From the NCBI GenBank assembly GCA_016929555.1, contig JAFGIO010000092.1, positions 1 through 35,335 of the forward strand: 35,335 bases of DNA. The letters are read 5' to 3'. Of the stretch, positions 33,420 to 35,335 are shown piece by piece (the stretch's first letter is position 1; each line of letters begins with the position of its first letter). This DNA comes from Deltaproteobacteria bacterium (GTDB lineage Bacteria; Desulfobacterota; Syntrophia; Syntrophales; JAFGIO01). Below the pieces are notes generated by a model. That model searched no databases, had not been told where the DNA came from, and was given only the letters and a program-made list of their open reading frames with translations. The position numbers and the translations under genes were made by a program.

Positions 33420-34157
33420 ATGAGCAATATGGCGGTCGAAACCGAGGTGTTCAGGCTCCAGAGCGAGGGACTTCTGCTTCGCGTATTTGTCGCCTGTCCG
33501 GCTTCGCCTTCGGTTCCCCTTCCCTCGGTTCAGATCCATCACGCCGGCGGCGGCTACGAACCGACCTACGAAGAGATGGCCGTAGAGCTGGCCTCGAGAG
33601 GCATTGTCGGCATCGCCTTAATTCACCGGGGTTACCCGGGCTCGCAGGGAGCCATGGAATACGGCAAGGGGGAAATCAGGGACATCGGCAATCTGGTTGC
33701 GGAGCTTCGAGGCAGGGCCTTTATCGATCCGGATCGGATGGGCATCATGGGATACTCCCGAGGGGCCCACAATGCCTTGCTGGCCCTGGAACGCTACGAT
33801 GCCTTCCGTGCCGGGGCCCTTTGGAGCACGCCGGTGGACATGGTGGATCATGTCCATGTCAATCCCTGGATCGCAGAGATGTTCGGCGGTTACCCCGAAG
33901 ACGTTCCGGAAGAATACCGGATACGTTCATCCATCCTCTTCACGGACCAGATCAACTGCCCACTGCTTCTCATCCACGGGGAAATGGACGATGTCGTTCC
34001 GGTCCGCCATACCCTTCGCCTCGCCCAAGCGCTTAAAGACCGTCATAAACCCTTTGAAATTCACCTGTTCCCCGATGAAGGTCACATCTGGTCTTACGAG
34101 GGCTTCACACACAACTGGGAGCTGACCGTAGACTTCTTCGAGAGACACCTGAAGTAA
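33420..34157 (+). CDS. Alpha/beta hydrolase, dienelactone-hydrolase / prolyl-oligopeptidase type
   Basis: A 245-residue cytoplasmic alpha/beta hydrolase. The triad is complete: nucleophile S113 in GYSRG, D190 in GEMDDVVP and H222 in DEGHIW. The oxyanion region is IHHAGGGYEPTY, where HHAGGG replaces the common HGGG. It shows the S9-peptidase/DLH fold core (RGIVGIALIHRGYPGS, CPLLLIHGEMDD). Substrate could be an ester, lactone or short peptide; sequence does not decide. GAGGTGG precedes the ATG by three bases. It follows the peptidase by 103 bp with no terminator and precedes the MFS gene by 123 bp; a link between hydrolase and transporter is possible. Confidence 0.87.
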   Translation: MSNMAVETEVFRLQSEGLLLRVFVACPASPSVPLPSVQIHHAGGGYEPTYEEMAVELASRGIVGIALIHRGYPGSQGAMEYGKGEIRDIGNLVAELRGRAFIDPDRMGIMGYSRGAHNALLALERYDAFRAGALWSTPVDMVDHVHVNPWIAEMFGGYPEDVPEEYRIRSSILFTDQINCPLLLIHGEMDDVVPVRHTLRLAQALKDRHKPFEIHLFPDEGHIWSYEGFTHNWELTVDFFERHLK

Positions 34158-34280
34158 ACCGCCCGTCGTCCAACATGATAGGCGAAAATCACGACAAGCC
34201 GCGATATCTTTTCCGAGTCCTCACCGACAAAGGGCGGGAGATGCCCGCACCTGCGACATTCATGATGCGAAAGCGGGAAT

Positions 34281-35335
34281 ATGCCAAAAAGACAAAAGTG
34301 TTTTTTCTATGGTTATCTGGTGGTGGCGGGCGCCTGGCTGTCCATGTTCGTCTGTTCCGGAGCCCAGTACAGTTTCGGTATTTTCATGCCCGTGCTGATC
34401 GGTGAATTCGGCTGGAGCCGGAGCGCCCTCTCGCTTGCCTTCACCCTCAACACCCTTATCATGCCCTTCCAGGGTCTGCTCGGCGGTTACCTTGTCGATC
34501 GGATCGGACCCCGTTGGACGGTCGCCATGGGAGGAATCATCGGAGGCATCGGCATCGCCTTGCTGGGAACCGTAGATGAAGTCTGGCAATTCATCGCCAT
34601 CTTCGGGGTGCTGGTTCCTTCCGGCATCGCACTTTCCTACTGGGTATCCACAATCGCTACGGTCAGACGATGGTTCACCAGGCGGGCCGCTCTGATGGTT
34701 TCCCTGGCCATGACGGGCTCCGGCCTTGGGATCGCCCTGTTCACGCCCCTTTCCCATGTGATGATCCGCGCCTGGGGATGGAGGGCCTGCTACGCGGTAC
34801 TCGGAACGATCCTTTTTGCGGGAACCTTGATCGGGGGATCTCTCCTCAAGCGCGACCCGCAGTCCGCGGGCACCTATCCAGACGGGGAACAACCCATCGA
34901 TGCACAACGGTATTTCGGAAAAGCGTCCTTGAACGCCACCTCGAACTGGTCTGTATGGGAGGCCTTTCACCAACCGGCCTGGTGGCTCATCATCGCCGCC
35001 CAGTTGGGATACTCGCTTGCCCTCATGGGATTTCTCGGCCATCTGATTACCTGGGGCTCCAGGGATCTGGGGATTCCTCTGGGCACGATGGTCGTCATCT
35101 TCTCCTGGGTTTACCTCCTGTCGGCCGTCATCGGGCGCATCGCCGGCGGGTACGCCTCCGACAAGCTCATTATCCGTTACGGCTTCAGCCGGAAGCCGGT
35201 CCCCTATTTCTGCACCTTCGGCGTGGCGGCCAGCGTCTTCCTCTGCCTTTTCATCACCACAGCCGGTGAACTGGCAGCCCTCTCGATCCTTCTGGGCTTC
35301 TGCTACGGAAGCGGGCTGGCGGTCTTTCCCGTTTA
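34281..35335 (+). CDS. MFS transporter, oxalate/formate-antiporter-like, cut by window end
   Basis: The first 351 residues of a transporter whose stop lies beyond the window. It starts MPKRQKCFFYGYLVVAGAWL and shows about ten membrane helices so far. The MFS loop signature GGYLVDRIGPRW lies between helices 2 and 3, and the matching second-half motif GRIAGGYASDKLIIRYG between helices 8 and 9. The first helix (SMFVCSGAQYSFGIFMPVLI) and FGWSRSALSLAFTL resemble the oxalate/formate antiporter and monocarboxylate group, so a carboxylate substrate is plausible. The ATG at 34281 has only a weak GCGGGA upstream. It follows the hydrolase on the same strand. Confidence 0.85.
   Translation, partial: MPKRQKCFFYGYLVVAGAWLSMFVCSGAQYSFGIFMPVLIGEFGWSRSALSLAFTLNTLIMPFQGLLGGYLVDRIGPRWTVAMGGIIGGIGIALLGTVDEVWQFIAIFGVLVPSGIALSYWVSTIATVRRWFTRRAALMVSLAMTGSGLGIALFTPLSHVMIRAWGWRACYAVLGTILFAGTLIGGSLLKRDPQSAGTYPDGEQPIDAQRYFGKASLNATSNWSVWEAFHQPAWWLIIAAQLGYSLALMGFLGHLITWGSRDLGIPLGTMVVIFSWVYLLSAVIGRIAGGYASDKLIIRYGFSRKPVPYFCTFGVAASVFLCLFITTAGELAALSILLGFCYGSGLAVFPV

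Overview
The window is about 35 kb of GC-rich bacterial chromosome. It has no tRNA or rRNA gene, CRISPR array or intact mobile element. Gene content points to a Gram-negative anaerobe, most likely Desulfobacterota (Syntrophales or a relative). The indications are a complete inner-membrane and secretin set for type II secretion (T2SS), a VPxPA-CTERM sorting signal, iron-sulfur and flavin oxidoreductases, an AmmeMemoRadiSam set and a membrane SpeE-like protein. The taxonomic call is inference; there is no marker gene.

Layout. At 133-1947 an exported phosphodiester-glycosidase-family protein (-) and an exported CTERM protein (+) diverge from one intergenic region with a near-consensus promoter. 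At 1958-6870 (-) lies the sbcD-sbcC pair for DNA-end processing. At 7044-8135 (+) is a multi-cluster 4Fe-4S protein, facing an NAD(P)H/FMN nitronate-monooxygenase-family oxidoreductase at 8169-9182 (-).

From 23722 down to 10460 (-) there is a tight T2SS operon in the order gspF-G-H-I-J-K-L-M-C, an exeA/gspA-type ATPase, a gspB-like TPR protein, gspD and gspE. Genes are separated by a few bases or overlap. A TTGACA-N17-TGTAAT promoter lies upstream. gspN (9496-10338, +) stands apart and converges on gspE across a bidirectional terminator. Together these encode the pseudopilus (G-K), the assembly platform (F, L, M, C), the cytoplasmic motor (E), the secretin (D) and a probable secretin-insertion module (A plus B-like). 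The prepilin peptidase gspO is not in the window.

At 24103-25290 (+), divergent from the operon, is a protein I read as a very divergent RelA/SpoT-type nucleotidyltransferase. The following 370 bp hold two 24-bp tandem repeats, a strong sigma-70-type promoter and a small ORF resembling the start of a CBS domain. Next comes a three-gene cluster (25660-30739, +): a radical SAM enzyme (AmrS type) with a Tat-like N-terminus and an added CxxCH, a Memo-AMMECR1 fusion with a signal peptide, and a polytopic membrane protein carrying a SpeE-like SAM-binding domain without the usual catalytic acid. This apparently envelope-directed AmmeMemoRadiSam cluster is the best candidate for an undescribed system.

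The right end has a hydantoin/Asp-Glu racemase and an AhpD-like protein (-), a membrane-anchored MA-family metallopeptidase, an alpha/beta hydrolase and an MFS transporter cut by the window edge (+).
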